Shown: positions 27,150 through 34,846 of the stretch, piece after piece | Layout of the letters: each line of letters starts with the position of its first letter | Numbering within the stretch: the first letter of the stretch is position 1 | Assembly: GCF_013409065.1 (NCBI RefSeq) | Contig: NZ_JACBZP010000001.1 | Span: 1,798,001 to 1,862,000 of the forward strand | Reading direction: 5' to 3' | Source of the DNA: Spelaeicoccus albus | Lineage (GTDB): Bacteria; Actinomycetota; Actinomycetes; Actinomycetales; Brevibacteriaceae | DNA length: 64,000 bases | Translations under genes and position numbers: made by a program | The notes under the pieces: model-generated | What the model was told of the DNA's origin: nothing | The model's input: only the letters and a program-made list of their open reading frames with translations | The model's database searches: none

Positions 27150-27155
27150 ATAGTA
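27150..27155 (-). promoter_or_regulatory. -10 box TACTAT, probable leaderless start
   Basis: On the minus strand TACTAT is followed by 6 bases and the ATG at 27143 of the chelatase gene. Confidence 0.5.
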
Positions 27156-27262
27156 CGGGTTCCGGCCGGTCCGGGCAGTGCGCGGGCGACAGAAAACCGG
27201 GAATGTGACGGGAAATGACGTGACGAAAGCCGGAATCCGGGCCCGTCGGCAACCATGAAGCC

Positions 27263-27370
27263 ATGACTTCCGGCACCTGGAGCCTGTGGACTCGACTGCA
27301 CGTCGACCTCATGCGCGTCGCCAGCAATCTGATGTGCCGTCCGTCGCTGCGCTCACTTCGCTTGCGCTAA
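27263..27370 (+). CDS. Leader peptide of the sulfur assimilation operon
   Basis: An ATG at 27263 opens a 35-codon frame ending in TAA at 27368-27370. It contains RLHVDLMRVASNLMCRP, matching the actinobacterial 'putative leader peptide' consensus (H-V-D-L-x-R-V-x-S-x-L-C-R) found before cysteine and sulfur genes. The single Cys sits near the end and an Arg/Leu-rich tail follows. It is 183 bases upstream of nirA with a hairpin in between (27478-27508). Cysteine-dependent translation of such leaders is known from mycobacteria to control downstream sulfur genes. Internal ATGs (for example 27311) could also serve as start. Confidence 0.75.
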   Translation: MTSGTWSLWTRLHVDLMRVASNLMCRPSLRSLRLR

Positions 27371-27477
27371 CCGCCCCGCGGTAGTCGCCGCGCACGCTGC
27401 CACTCCGGCCCTGTCGCACCGATCTCTTTTATTTCGCGATCCGGCCGGCTCACGCCGTCCGCCGCCAATTTTCTCTC

Positions 27478-27508
27478 GGGCGAGCCCCGCCCGGCCAATG
27501 GCTCGCCC
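27478..27508 (+). promoter_or_regulatory. Attenuator-like hairpin between leader peptide and nirA
   Basis: A perfect 9-bp stem GGGCGAGCC/GGCTCGCCC (27478-27486, 27500-27508) encloses a 13-base loop, 108 bases after the leader stop and 45 bases before nirA. There is no U-tract. It could act as a terminator or as a structure responding to leader translation. Confidence 0.5.
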
Positions 27509-27553
27509 GCTTGTCCCGATCCCGGCGCATTCTCTTGCGCCAGAAAGGTCGTC

Positions 27554-29257
27554 ATGCCTACTTCCACCGCAGCACCGCCCGCCTCATCGACAGCCCGCAC
27601 GCGCAAGCCGAACGGTCAGTGGGTGATCGACGGCAGGGAGCCGCTCAACGCCACCGAAATCTTCAAAGCGGACGACGACGGGCTGAACGTGCGCGAACGC
27701 ATTGAAACCGTTTATGCGAAAAACGGCTTCGACAGTATCGCCGGCGACGATTTGCATGGCCGTTTCCGCTGGTGGGGCCTTTACACGCAACGTCGCCCCG
27801 GCATCGATGGCGGCAAGACCGCGACGCTTGAGCCGCACGAACTCGAAGACCGGTACTTCATGATGCGCATTCGCATCGACGGCGGCGTGCTGAACGCCCG
27901 ACAGCTACGCGCCATCGGCGGCATCTCGACCGATTTTGCCCGCGACACGGCCGATCTCACCGACCGACAGAACATTCAACTGCACTGGGTGCGCATCGAA
28001 GACGTGCCGGAGATCTGGCGCCGGCTGGAATCCGTCGGGCTTCGGACCACCGAGGCGTGCGGAGACGTGCCCCGCGTCATCCTGGGAAGCCCCGTCGCTG
28101 GGATCGCAGCCGACGAGATCATCGATCCGACTCCTGCCTTGAAGGAGATCTCGGACAATTACATCGGCGATCCGCGGTTTTCCAATCTGCCCCGCAAATA
28201 CAAGACGGCCCTGACCGGACATCCCAGTCAGGACGTTGTCCATGAAATCAACGACGTGGCCTTTGTCGGCGTGCGTCATCCCGCCCTCGGCCCCGGCTAC
28301 GATCTGTGGGTCGGCGGGGGCTTGTCCACGTCGGCGCACTTGGCACAACGTCTTGGCACCTTCGTCCCTGAAGACCGGGTTGCGGAGGTCTGGATCGGCG
28401 TGACGTCGATCTTCCGGGACTACGGGTACCGCAGGCTGCGCAACAAGGCGCGGTTGAAATACCTTGTCGCCGACTGGGGGCCGGAGAAATTCCGCGACGT
28501 GCTCGAGGGCGAATATCTGGGCGCGCCGCTGCCCGACGGCCCCGCCGCGGAGAAGCCGGACACGCCCGGTGACCATATCGGCGTCCACCGGCAAAAGGAC
28601 GGCAAGTTCTACATCGGTCTCGCCCCTACCGTCGGCCGTTCGTCGGGGACCACTCTCACGGCGTTGGCGGACCTGCTGGACAAGTACGGCTCCGGCCGGC
28701 TGCGCACGACTCCGCACCAGAAGATTCTGCTCCTCGACATCGACGAAAGCGACGTCGACGACGTGATCGCCGGTGCCGCCGAGCTCGGCCTGCAAGCACG
28801 GCCCAGCCCGTTTCGGCGAACGACAATGGCGTGCACCGGGCTGGAATTCTGCAAACTCGCCATCGTCGACACCAAGGACACGGCCGCCGACGTCATCGCC
28901 GAACTCGAGCAGCGGCTGGACGGCGTCCCGCTGCCCGCGCCGATCGCCCTGCACATCAACGGATGCCCGAACTCGTGCGCCCGCATCCAAACGGCCGACA
29001 TCGGGTTGAAGGGACAGTTGCTGCCGGACGGCGACGGCGGCCACCAACCCGGATTTCAGGTGCACGTGGGAGGCGGACTCGCCTCAGCCAACCGGGACGA
29101 AGCCGGCTTGGGCCGCACGGTGCGCGGCCTGAAAATCCCCGCCGCCGAGCTCGCCGACTACGTCGAGCGCCTCGTGCGCACGTTCCTGGCCGAACGTGAG
29201 GGCAGCGAAACGTTCGCCCAGTGGGCGCACCGCGCCGACGAGGAATCGTTGCGATGA
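27554..29257 (+). CDS. nirA: Ferredoxin-dependent sulfite reductase (NirA type)
   Basis: The 567-residue protein carries the siroheme/4Fe-4S cysteines in MACTGLEFCKLA (C427, C433) and NGCPNSCAR (C471, C475), with the repeated half-domain motifs FMMRIRIDGGVLNARQLRAI and TDRQNIQLHWVRIEDVP. It reduces sulfite to sulfide with electrons from ferredoxin in assimilation; the mycobacterial NirA is the closest named type. WWGLYTQRR and EACGDVPR match the regions of the Tyr-Cys crosslink of that enzyme. It has GAAAGG upstream of the ATG and overlaps cysH by 4 bases. Confidence 0.95.
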   Translation: MPTSTAAPPASSTARTRKPNGQWVIDGREPLNATEIFKADDDGLNVRERIETVYAKNGFDSIAGDDLHGRFRWWGLYTQRRPGIDGGKTATLEPHELEDRYFMMRIRIDGGVLNARQLRAIGGISTDFARDTADLTDRQNIQLHWVRIEDVPEIWRRLESVGLRTTEACGDVPRVILGSPVAGIAADEIIDPTPALKEISDNYIGDPRFSNLPRKYKTALTGHPSQDVVHEINDVAFVGVRHPALGPGYDLWVGGGLSTSAHLAQRLGTFVPEDRVAEVWIGVTSIFRDYGYRRLRNKARLKYLVADWGPEKFRDVLEGEYLGAPLPDGPAAEKPDTPGDHIGVHRQKDGKFYIGLAPTVGRSSGTTLTALADLLDKYGSGRLRTTPHQKILLLDIDESDVDDVIAGAAELGLQARPSPFRRTTMACTGLEFCKLAIVDTKDTAADVIAELEQRLDGVPLPAPIALHINGCPNSCARIQTADIGLKGQLLPDGDGGHQPGFQVHVGGGLASANRDEAGLGRTVRGLKIPAAELADYVERLVRTFLAEREGSETFAQWAHRADEESLR

Positions 29258-29949
29258 CCGCCGATACCGCGCTGCTCCGCGACATCGCCGGCGACGGCGC
29301 CGGTGCCGGCGACATGAGCGCCGTCGACGCCATTCGCTGGGTTGCCGAGCGCTTCGACACGCGTGACGTGGCAGTCGCCTGCTCGATGGCCAACGGCGTG
29401 CTGCCGCACATCGTGTCGGCGCAGCTGCCCGGCGTCGACGTCCTGTTCCTCGACACCGGCTACCATTTCGCTGAAACCCGGTGGACCCGTGACGACGTGG
29501 CAAGGCGCCTCGACGTGCGCGTCGTCGACCTGCAACCGGAGCACAGCGTTGCCGAGCAGGACGCGGAATATGGCCCGCGGCTCTACGAGCGCAACCCATC
29601 GCTCTGCTGCGCGCTGCGGAAGGTCGCCCCGCTGAACCGCGCGCTCGCGGGATACCGCCTCTGGTTGACCGGGGTTCGCCGCGAGGAGTCCCCGACGAGG
29701 GCAAACGCGCCATTGATCTCGTTCGATGACGCGCACGGACTGATCAAGGTCAATCCGCTTGCCGCATGGACCCTCGACGATCTCACCGGCTACGCGGCCC
29801 GCCACGATGTGCCGGTCAACCCGCTGGTGGCCGAAGGTTACCTCTCGATTGGCTGCGCGCCCTGCACACTGCCGGTCGCCGCCGGCGCCGACCCCCGGTC
29901 CGGCCGTTGGGCAGGGCGGACCAAGACCGAATGCGGAATTCACCAATGA
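29254..29949 (+). CDS. cysH: Adenylyl-sulfate (APS/PAPS) reductase
   Basis: The 231-residue protein has the PAPS-reductase fold motifs VAVACSMANGVLPHIV (P-loop-like) and DVLFLDTGYHFAETRW. It also has the two Cys pairs NPSLCCALRK and GCAPCT that hold a 4Fe-4S cluster, and the C-terminal TECGIHQ with the catalytic Cys. The cluster Cys pairs indicate the APS-using type, which makes sulfite for NirA. The ATG at 29254 overlaps the nirA stop (ATGA). Confidence 0.94.
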   Translation: MTADTALLRDIAGDGAGAGDMSAVDAIRWVAERFDTRDVAVACSMANGVLPHIVSAQLPGVDVLFLDTGYHFAETRWTRDDVARRLDVRVVDLQPEHSVAEQDAEYGPRLYERNPSLCCALRKVAPLNRALAGYRLWLTGVRREESPTRANAPLISFDDAHGLIKVNPLAAWTLDDLTGYAARHDVPVNPLVAEGYLSIGCAPCTLPVAAGADPRSGRWAGRTKTECGIHQ

Positions 29950-29966
29950 CTCGAAGGACATCGACA

Positions 29967-31187
29967 ATGCCACACACTTACCCGCTTGCCTTGCACCTGG
30001 CCGGCAAGTCGGTCGTCGCAGTAGGCGGCGGCGCGGCGAGCGTTCGGCGCATCCGGTCGCTTTCCGGCGCCGGCGCGGCCGTCACGGTGATCGCGCCGTC
30101 CATCGACGACTCGCTCCGACGGCCGGCCCGAGACGGCGAGATCGCATGGTTGCCTCGGCCTTACCGGCACGGCGATCTGGACGGCGCGTGGCTGGTGCAC
30201 ACGGCAACGGGCAATCCGGACGTCGATGCGGCAGTTGCGGCCGAGGCCGACGCAGCTCGTACCTGGTGCATCAATGCATCGGACGCCGTGACGTCGGCGG
30301 CGTGGACGCCGGCGGTCGCGCAGGCCGGCGACGTGAGCGTGGCGGTCAACGCCGGAGGCGATCCGCGCCGAGCTGCAACCCTGCGCGACGGCATCCAAGC
30401 GGCCCTCGATTCGGGAGACTTGCCAATGCGCCGATTCCGGCGGCGAGGCCCCGGAACCGTGGCGCTGGTCGGCGGAGGCCCGGGGGATCCGGGGCTGATC
30501 ACGGCGCGCGGACGCCGGCTACTTGCCGAGGCCGATGTCGTCGTTGCCGACCGGCTCGGGCCCCGGACGCTACTGGACGGCCTGGCCGCCGAGGTGATCG
30601 ACGTGGGCAAACGGCCCGGCCGCCATCCGGTCCCGCAAGCCGAGATCAACGACATTCTCGTCAGCCGCGCCGAAGCGGGCCGGCGCGTCGTCCGGCTCAA
30701 GGGCGGCGACCCGTACGTGCTGGGACGGGGTGGCGAAGAGCAGGCCCATTGCCGCAGCCACGGAATCGACGTCGAAGTCGTGCCGGGCGTCACCAGCGCC
30801 GTGTCGGTGCCGGCTGCCGCCGGGATCCCCGTCACCCACCGCGGTGTGGCGCGCGGGTTCACCGTCGTCACCGGCCACGACGAACTGGTCACTGCGCCGA
30901 CCGGCGGCGACCACACGCTCGTGCTGCTGATGGGGGTGGCGACGCTGAGCCGGTCGGCTCGGAGCCTCCTCGACGCCGGGCGGCCGCCGGCGACTCCGGT
31001 CGCAGTCGTCGAGGACGGATTCGGACCCGACCAACGCGTCACAATCGGCACGCTGACCGATATCGCCGGCAAGGCGGATCGAATCGGCGTCCGGCCGCCG
31101 GCCGTCATAGTCGTCGGCGACGTCGTCCGGCTCAGCCCGTTCGCCGACCAACTCGAAACCCACCACGAGACGGAGGCCCTGCTATGA
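29967..31187 (+). CDS. cysG: Siroheme synthase-like fusion (dehydrogenase + uroporphyrinogen-III methyltransferase)
   Basis: The 406-residue protein joins an N-terminal precorrin-2 dehydrogenase-like Rossmann domain (HLAGKSVVAVGGGAASVRRI, about residues 1-150) to a C-terminal uroporphyrinogen-III C-methyltransferase (VALVGGGPGDPGLITARG, RLKGGDPYVLGRGGEE, VVPGVTSAVSVPAAAGIPVTH). It makes sirohydrochlorin for the siroheme of NirA. The N-terminal part is shorter than in E. coli CysG, so the separate CbiX-type chelatase may provide iron insertion. AAGGA lies 8 bases before the ATG at 29967; an earlier ATG at 29946 overlaps the cysH stop. Confidence 0.92.
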   Translation: MPHTYPLALHLAGKSVVAVGGGAASVRRIRSLSGAGAAVTVIAPSIDDSLRRPARDGEIAWLPRPYRHGDLDGAWLVHTATGNPDVDAAVAAEADAARTWCINASDAVTSAAWTPAVAQAGDVSVAVNAGGDPRRAATLRDGIQAALDSGDLPMRRFRRRGPGTVALVGGGPGDPGLITARGRRLLAEADVVVADRLGPRTLLDGLAAEVIDVGKRPGRHPVPQAEINDILVSRAEAGRRVVRLKGGDPYVLGRGGEEQAHCRSHGIDVEVVPGVTSAVSVPAAAGIPVTHRGVARGFTVVTGHDELVTAPTGGDHTLVLLMGVATLSRSARSLLDAGRPPATPVAVVEDGFGPDQRVTIGTLTDIAGKADRIGVRPPAVIVVGDVVRLSPFADQLETHHETEALL

Positions 31188-32614
31188 CCCGCACGGAACC
31201 GAACCGCGTATTGCGCATCGGCATCATCGGAGCCGGCCCGGCAGGCATTTACGCAGCCGATCAACTCACGAAAGCCGAAGTGCTCACGCACACCGACACC
31301 GCAGTGTCCATCGACATCCTCGACCGCCTGCCGACGCCGTTCGGGCTGATCCGGTACGGCGTGGCGCCCGACCATCCGCGCATCAAGGGGATCGTGAGCG
31401 CATTGCACCGGGTGATGGGGAAGGACGAGATCCGGTTCCTGGGCAATATCGACTACGGCACCGACATCACGCTTGATCGGCTTCGGGAATTCTATGACGC
31501 GATAATCTTCGCGACCGGATGCATCGACGATGCCGGGCTCGACATTCCCGGCATCGACTTGGCCGGATCGCACGGCGCCGCCGAGTTCGTGAATTGGTAC
31601 GACGGGCACCCGGACTACCCGCGCGAGTGGCCGCTGGATGCGCGCGAAGTGGCCGTGATCGGCAACGGCAACGTGGCGCTGGACGTGGCCCGCATGCTTG
31701 CCAAACACGCCGACGATCTGCTCTCGACGGAGATTCCCGACCACGTGTATGCCGGGTTGAAATCATCGGCGGTCACCGACGTGCACGTGTTCGGCCGGCG
31801 CGGGCCGGCGCAGGTGAAATTCACGCCGCTGGAATTGCGCGAGCTCGGCAAGGTCCCGGACGTCGATATCGTGCTGTATCCCGAGGACATCGAGTTCGAC
31901 GACGAATCGATGCGGCAGATCCATTCGAACAATCAAACGAAGCAGGTCACCAAGACGCTGACCGACTGGACGTTGCGCGATCCGGGAACGGCCGAACGTC
32001 GACTGCACCTGCACTTTCTGCAATCGCCCGTCCGGGTGCTCGGCGACTCGCACGTCCGGGGATTGCGCACCGAACGGATGGAACTCGACGGCACCGCCCA
32101 CGTGCGAGGGACCGGAACGTTCACGGACTGGCCGGTGGGCGCCGTCTACCGGGCAGTCGGATATTTCGGCACGCCGGTCAAGGACGTGCCGTTCGACGAT
32201 GCGGCCGGAGTGATCGCGAACGAGGCCGGCCGGGTCGTGAGCGATGACGGCCCGGTCGCCGGCCTCTACGCGACAGGGTGGATCAAACGCGGACCGGTCG
32301 GTCTGATCGGGCACACCAAGGGCGATGCCCTCGAGACCGTCACGAACTTGCTTGCGGACGCCGGTGGTCTCACCGCGCCGGCCCGGCCGCACCCCGGCGA
32401 CGTCGACGAGTATCTGGCCGGCGCCGGCATCCCCTTTACGACGTGGCGGGGCTGGCTGACTCTCGACGAGCACGAGCGTGCGCTCGGACAGGCCTTCGAT
32501 ATGCCGCGGGAACGGATCAAGGTCGTCGGACGCGAAGAAATGGTTGCCGTCTCCCGCAGCCGATCATGGGGCCGAGCGGGCGACGCCGGCGAGAGGCGGC
32601 CGGGTCGGGGATAG
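31184..32614 (+). CDS. fprA: Ferredoxin/flavodoxin-NADP+ reductase, adrenodoxin-reductase type
   Basis: The 476-residue flavoprotein begins with the FAD motif IGIIGAGPAGIYAADQL, then RLPTPFGLIRYGVAPDHP, the NADP-binding AVIGNGNVALDVARML and VFGRRGPAQVKFTPLEL, and the C-terminal ATGWIKRGPVGLIGHTKGDA. This is the FprA/adrenodoxin reductase family. Its place at the end of the operon, overlapping cysG by ATGA, suggests it passes electrons from NADPH to the ferredoxin used by NirA; no ferredoxin gene is adjacent. Confidence 0.94.
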   Translation: MTRTEPNRVLRIGIIGAGPAGIYAADQLTKAEVLTHTDTAVSIDILDRLPTPFGLIRYGVAPDHPRIKGIVSALHRVMGKDEIRFLGNIDYGTDITLDRLREFYDAIIFATGCIDDAGLDIPGIDLAGSHGAAEFVNWYDGHPDYPREWPLDAREVAVIGNGNVALDVARMLAKHADDLLSTEIPDHVYAGLKSSAVTDVHVFGRRGPAQVKFTPLELRELGKVPDVDIVLYPEDIEFDDESMRQIHSNNQTKQVTKTLTDWTLRDPGTAERRLHLHFLQSPVRVLGDSHVRGLRTERMELDGTAHVRGTGTFTDWPVGAVYRAVGYFGTPVKDVPFDDAAGVIANEAGRVVSDDGPVAGLYATGWIKRGPVGLIGHTKGDALETVTNLLADAGGLTAPARPHPGDVDEYLAGAGIPFTTWRGWLTLDEHERALGQAFDMPRERIKVVGREEMVAVSRSRSWGRAGDAGERRPGRG

Positions 32615-32636
32615 CTGCTTCAAGAAGCGCCGCAGC

Positions 32637-33617
32637 TTAAAGAAGCGCCGCGCCGGCCCACGCCAGTGCGGCGGTGATCACCAGCGCAGCGGCCCCGGCC
32701 GTCAGCGCGCGCGGGCGCAGCCGGGTGAGTGAACTGAGCTTGACTGCCGCTCCCAAGGCGATGAGGGCGGCGGCGACGAATACGTCTGCCACGATGCCGA
32801 GCACGTCCGCGGCGCCGCGCGGCACCGGGCCGGCTGCGGCGACCGCGACCGCGACGGCGAACCCGACCACCGCAATGGCAGGCAGCCGTGCCGCAGCGTA
32901 TTTGCCCGTCACTGCCGCGAGGACTGCCGCGAAGAACAGCCGCACCAGCACGGCGACGGACACCGCCGACGCCGTTGCCGGCTGTCCACCCGGACCAAGG
33001 GCGGCTCCTGCCGCGATTGCCTGCCCGGCTCCCGGCACGCCGGTGCCCGCCCAAAAGCCGGCGCTCACGGCGTCCAGGCCCAAGGCACCCGTCAGCGCGG
33101 GCAGCAGCAGGACCGCAATGAGCGCACCGGCCGTGGCAAGCACGGAGATATCGCCGGACCGGGTGCGTGACGGCCGTGTTTTTTTGCCGCCGGTGTCGAA
33201 TGATCCGGAGGCGAGGGCGAACCCGCCGGCCAGCGCGAGCGGCTCCCCGGCCGGCAAGCGAAACGCCAGGCCGATCAGGAAGACCGCCGCAAAGGACACG
33301 GCCGCCACTGCGACGGCTGCCGGCACGGGCGGCGCGGCAGCTTCGGTGATCTGCACGGTGAGGCCGGACAGGATCAGTCCGGCCGGCAACAGGTACCGCG
33401 CGGCTGCGTCCAGGCCGGCCCTCAGCGACCGATTGGCGTACTGACGGAACCCCGTGACATTGCCCAGCACGAGTCCGAGCACGATTGCCACGCTGAGCGG
33501 CGGCAGCCCCGGTGCGCGCGAATGAACTGCGTAAGCCACGGCGGCGCCGGCGCCGGCGGCGACAAGTCCCGGTGCAAGCCTGCGGAAAACGCCGTGCACC
33601 GGACTGCCTTGACTCAC
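32637..33617 (-). CDS. YeiH/UPF0324-like putative sulfate exporter
   Basis: The 326-residue, roughly 10-helix protein is very Ala/Val-rich. It matches the YeiH family at SVAIVLGLVLGNVTGF, LPAGLILSGLTVQITEA, FWAGTGVPGAGQAIAAGA and the C-terminal helices. The usual central G-x-S-x-C-G-A segment of this family is replaced by FALASGSFDTGGKKTRPSR, an odd divergence. The GTG at 33617 gives the usual family length; the longer frame runs back into the DUF4188 gene. It follows that gene by 7 bases and converges on fprA, so a role in sulfur export is plausible but unproven. Confidence 0.75.
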   Translation of the reverse strand: MSQGSPVHGVFRRLAPGLVAAGAGAAVAYAVHSRAPGLPPLSVAIVLGLVLGNVTGFRQYANRSLRAGLDAAARYLLPAGLILSGLTVQITEAAAPPVPAAVAVAAVSFAAVFLIGLAFRLPAGEPLALAGGFALASGSFDTGGKKTRPSRTRSGDISVLATAGALIAVLLLPALTGALGLDAVSAGFWAGTGVPGAGQAIAAGAALGPGGQPATASAVSVAVLVRLFFAAVLAAVTGKYAAARLPAIAVVGFAVAVAVAAAGPVPRGAADVLGIVADVFVAAALIALGAAVKLSSLTRLRPRALTAGAAALVITAALAWAGAALL

Positions 33618-33624
33618 GCATCCA

Positions 33625-34137
33625 TCATGGCCCAGGCGCCGACTCCGCCGATCCGTCGGGGTGCGGCGCACTGTTTCGGACGGCGGCCAGCCGGGACCGG
33701 GCACGGTTTCCGCGGCTGATCGGCGTGCTGGAGGTGAACTTGGCCAAGCCGAGCGGTGGTGTTCCGTTGTAGACCGATTCGGCGCGGTCGACGCTGAACG
33801 TTTCATGCCAGATGCCGACGGCGTTCGGGGCCTTCGCGGCGCGCCGGTTGAATGCTCCCCACGCGGGCCGGTGTTCGGCGTCCGGATTGCTCGCGTAGGC
33901 GTACAGCTTGTCCAGGGAGTCCCAGTACTGGATGACGACGGGATTCAGCCCTTCGAGGAGATAGCGGTATCCGAGCAGGCCCGAGTCGCGTTCGCCGGCA
34001 AGTTCGCGCAACATGCGCGGCATTGCCGCGAAAGACGGCATCCAGAGGTCCGGTCGCCAGACCTTGTTGATTGTCATGCCGATCAGGAAGACGACGAGGT
34101 CGCCGTCATGGTGGTGAGTGCGGCGGTCGATGCGCAT
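33625..34137 (-). CDS. DUF4188 protein (monooxygenase-like fold)
   Basis: The 170-residue protein shows the DUF4188 pattern: DGDLVVFLIGMTINKVWRPD, LWMPSFAAMPRMLRELAGER, then DSGLLGYRYLLEGLNPVVIQ and IWHETFSVD with the conserved His. Members resemble small dimeric monooxygenases or aldoxime dehydratases; the reaction is unknown. GGAG lies about 8 bases before the ATG at 34137; an upstream ATG at 34173 is less likely because it would sit in the divergent control region. It leads into the YeiH-like gene and is divergent from a MerR regulator. Confidence 0.85.
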   Translation of the reverse strand: MRIDRRTHHHDGDLVVFLIGMTINKVWRPDLWMPSFAAMPRMLRELAGERDSGLLGYRYLLEGLNPVVIQYWDSLDKLYAYASNPDAEHRPAWGAFNRRAAKAPNAVGIWHETFSVDRAESVYNGTPPLGLAKFTSSTPISRGNRARSRLAAVRNSAPHPDGSAESAPGP

Positions 34138-34216
34138 ACCGTTCTCCACGGAGATAAAGTTAGATACTGACACTAGCTATTATTAGAGAGTTTAAGTATC
34201 CAATGCAAGGGGTTTT
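34138..34216. promoter_or_regulatory. Divergent AT-rich control region (DUF4188 / MerR)
   Basis: This 79-base stretch is far richer in A and T than its surroundings. A 6-bp dyad GATACT (34163-34168) and AGTATC (34195-34200) spans its centre, and AAGGGG for the MerR gene lies at its right end. It probably holds both promoters and the MerR operator. Confidence 0.45.
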
Positions 34217-34846
34217 GTGCGCATCTCCGAATTGAGCACTGTCTGCGGGGTTCCGGTCGCCACCGTGAAGTACTACTTGCGCGAAGGCTTGCTCCCGGCA
34301 GGCAGGCTGACGTCGGCGACGCAGGCGCAGTACGACACGACGCATGTGGCACGGCTGAATCTGATTCGAGCGCTGGCCGGCGCGGGCGGGCTGAGCGTTG
34401 CGGCCATCCGCGACGTCTTGGCCGGCATCGACCAGCCGCCCGAGTCGGTTGCCGAAGTGCTCGGCACCGCGCATCGGGCGCTCGGCACGCCGCTCGGAAC
34501 GCCGGAGAAAGGGCCCGAGGCGCGGCCGCACCCGTCCGTCATGCCGTTGCTGGAGAAGTTGGGGTGGTGGATCGACGGCTTGGATCAGCAAGCGCTGGAT
34601 GATGCGTCGGCCGCGCTCTATGCGCTCGACGCCGCAGACTTCCCCATTTCCGAGAACGAACTGATCGCCTACGGGCGCAGCATGGAGGCGATGGCACAGA
34701 CCGAGATCGCCGGAATTCCGAATGGCTCGCGCGAAGAGGCAGTGCGCTACGTCGTCCTCGGCACCATCCTCATCGAACCGTTGATTCTTGCTCTTCGACG
34801 TCTTGCCCACGACGATGCGGCGATCCGACGGTTCGGCCCAGGCTGA
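34217..34846 (+). CDS. MerR-family transcriptional regulator
   Basis: The 209-residue protein starts with the MerR winged helix MRISELSTVCGVPVATVKYY and LREGLLPAGR, then YDTTHVARLNLIRALAGAGG. A long C-terminal effector domain with no recognised ligand motif follows. GTG start with AAGGGG 4 bases upstream. It is divergent from the DUF4188-YeiH pair, which it probably controls. It converges and overlaps by 77 bases with the end of the fused ABC gene. Confidence 0.92.
   Translation: MRISELSTVCGVPVATVKYYLREGLLPAGRLTSATQAQYDTTHVARLNLIRALAGAGGLSVAAIRDVLAGIDQPPESVAEVLGTAHRALGTPLGTPEKGPEARPHPSVMPLLEKLGWWIDGLDQQALDDASAALYALDAADFPISENELIAYGRSMEAMAQTEIAGIPNGSREEAVRYVVLGTILIEPLILALRRLAHDDAAIRRFGPG

Noticed and set aside
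29759-31183. Long open frame in front of fprA suggesting a 951-residue fusion
   Set aside because: The upstream part overlaps cysH and cysG in another frame and is Arg-rich shadow sequence; FprA homology begins at the ATG at 31184.
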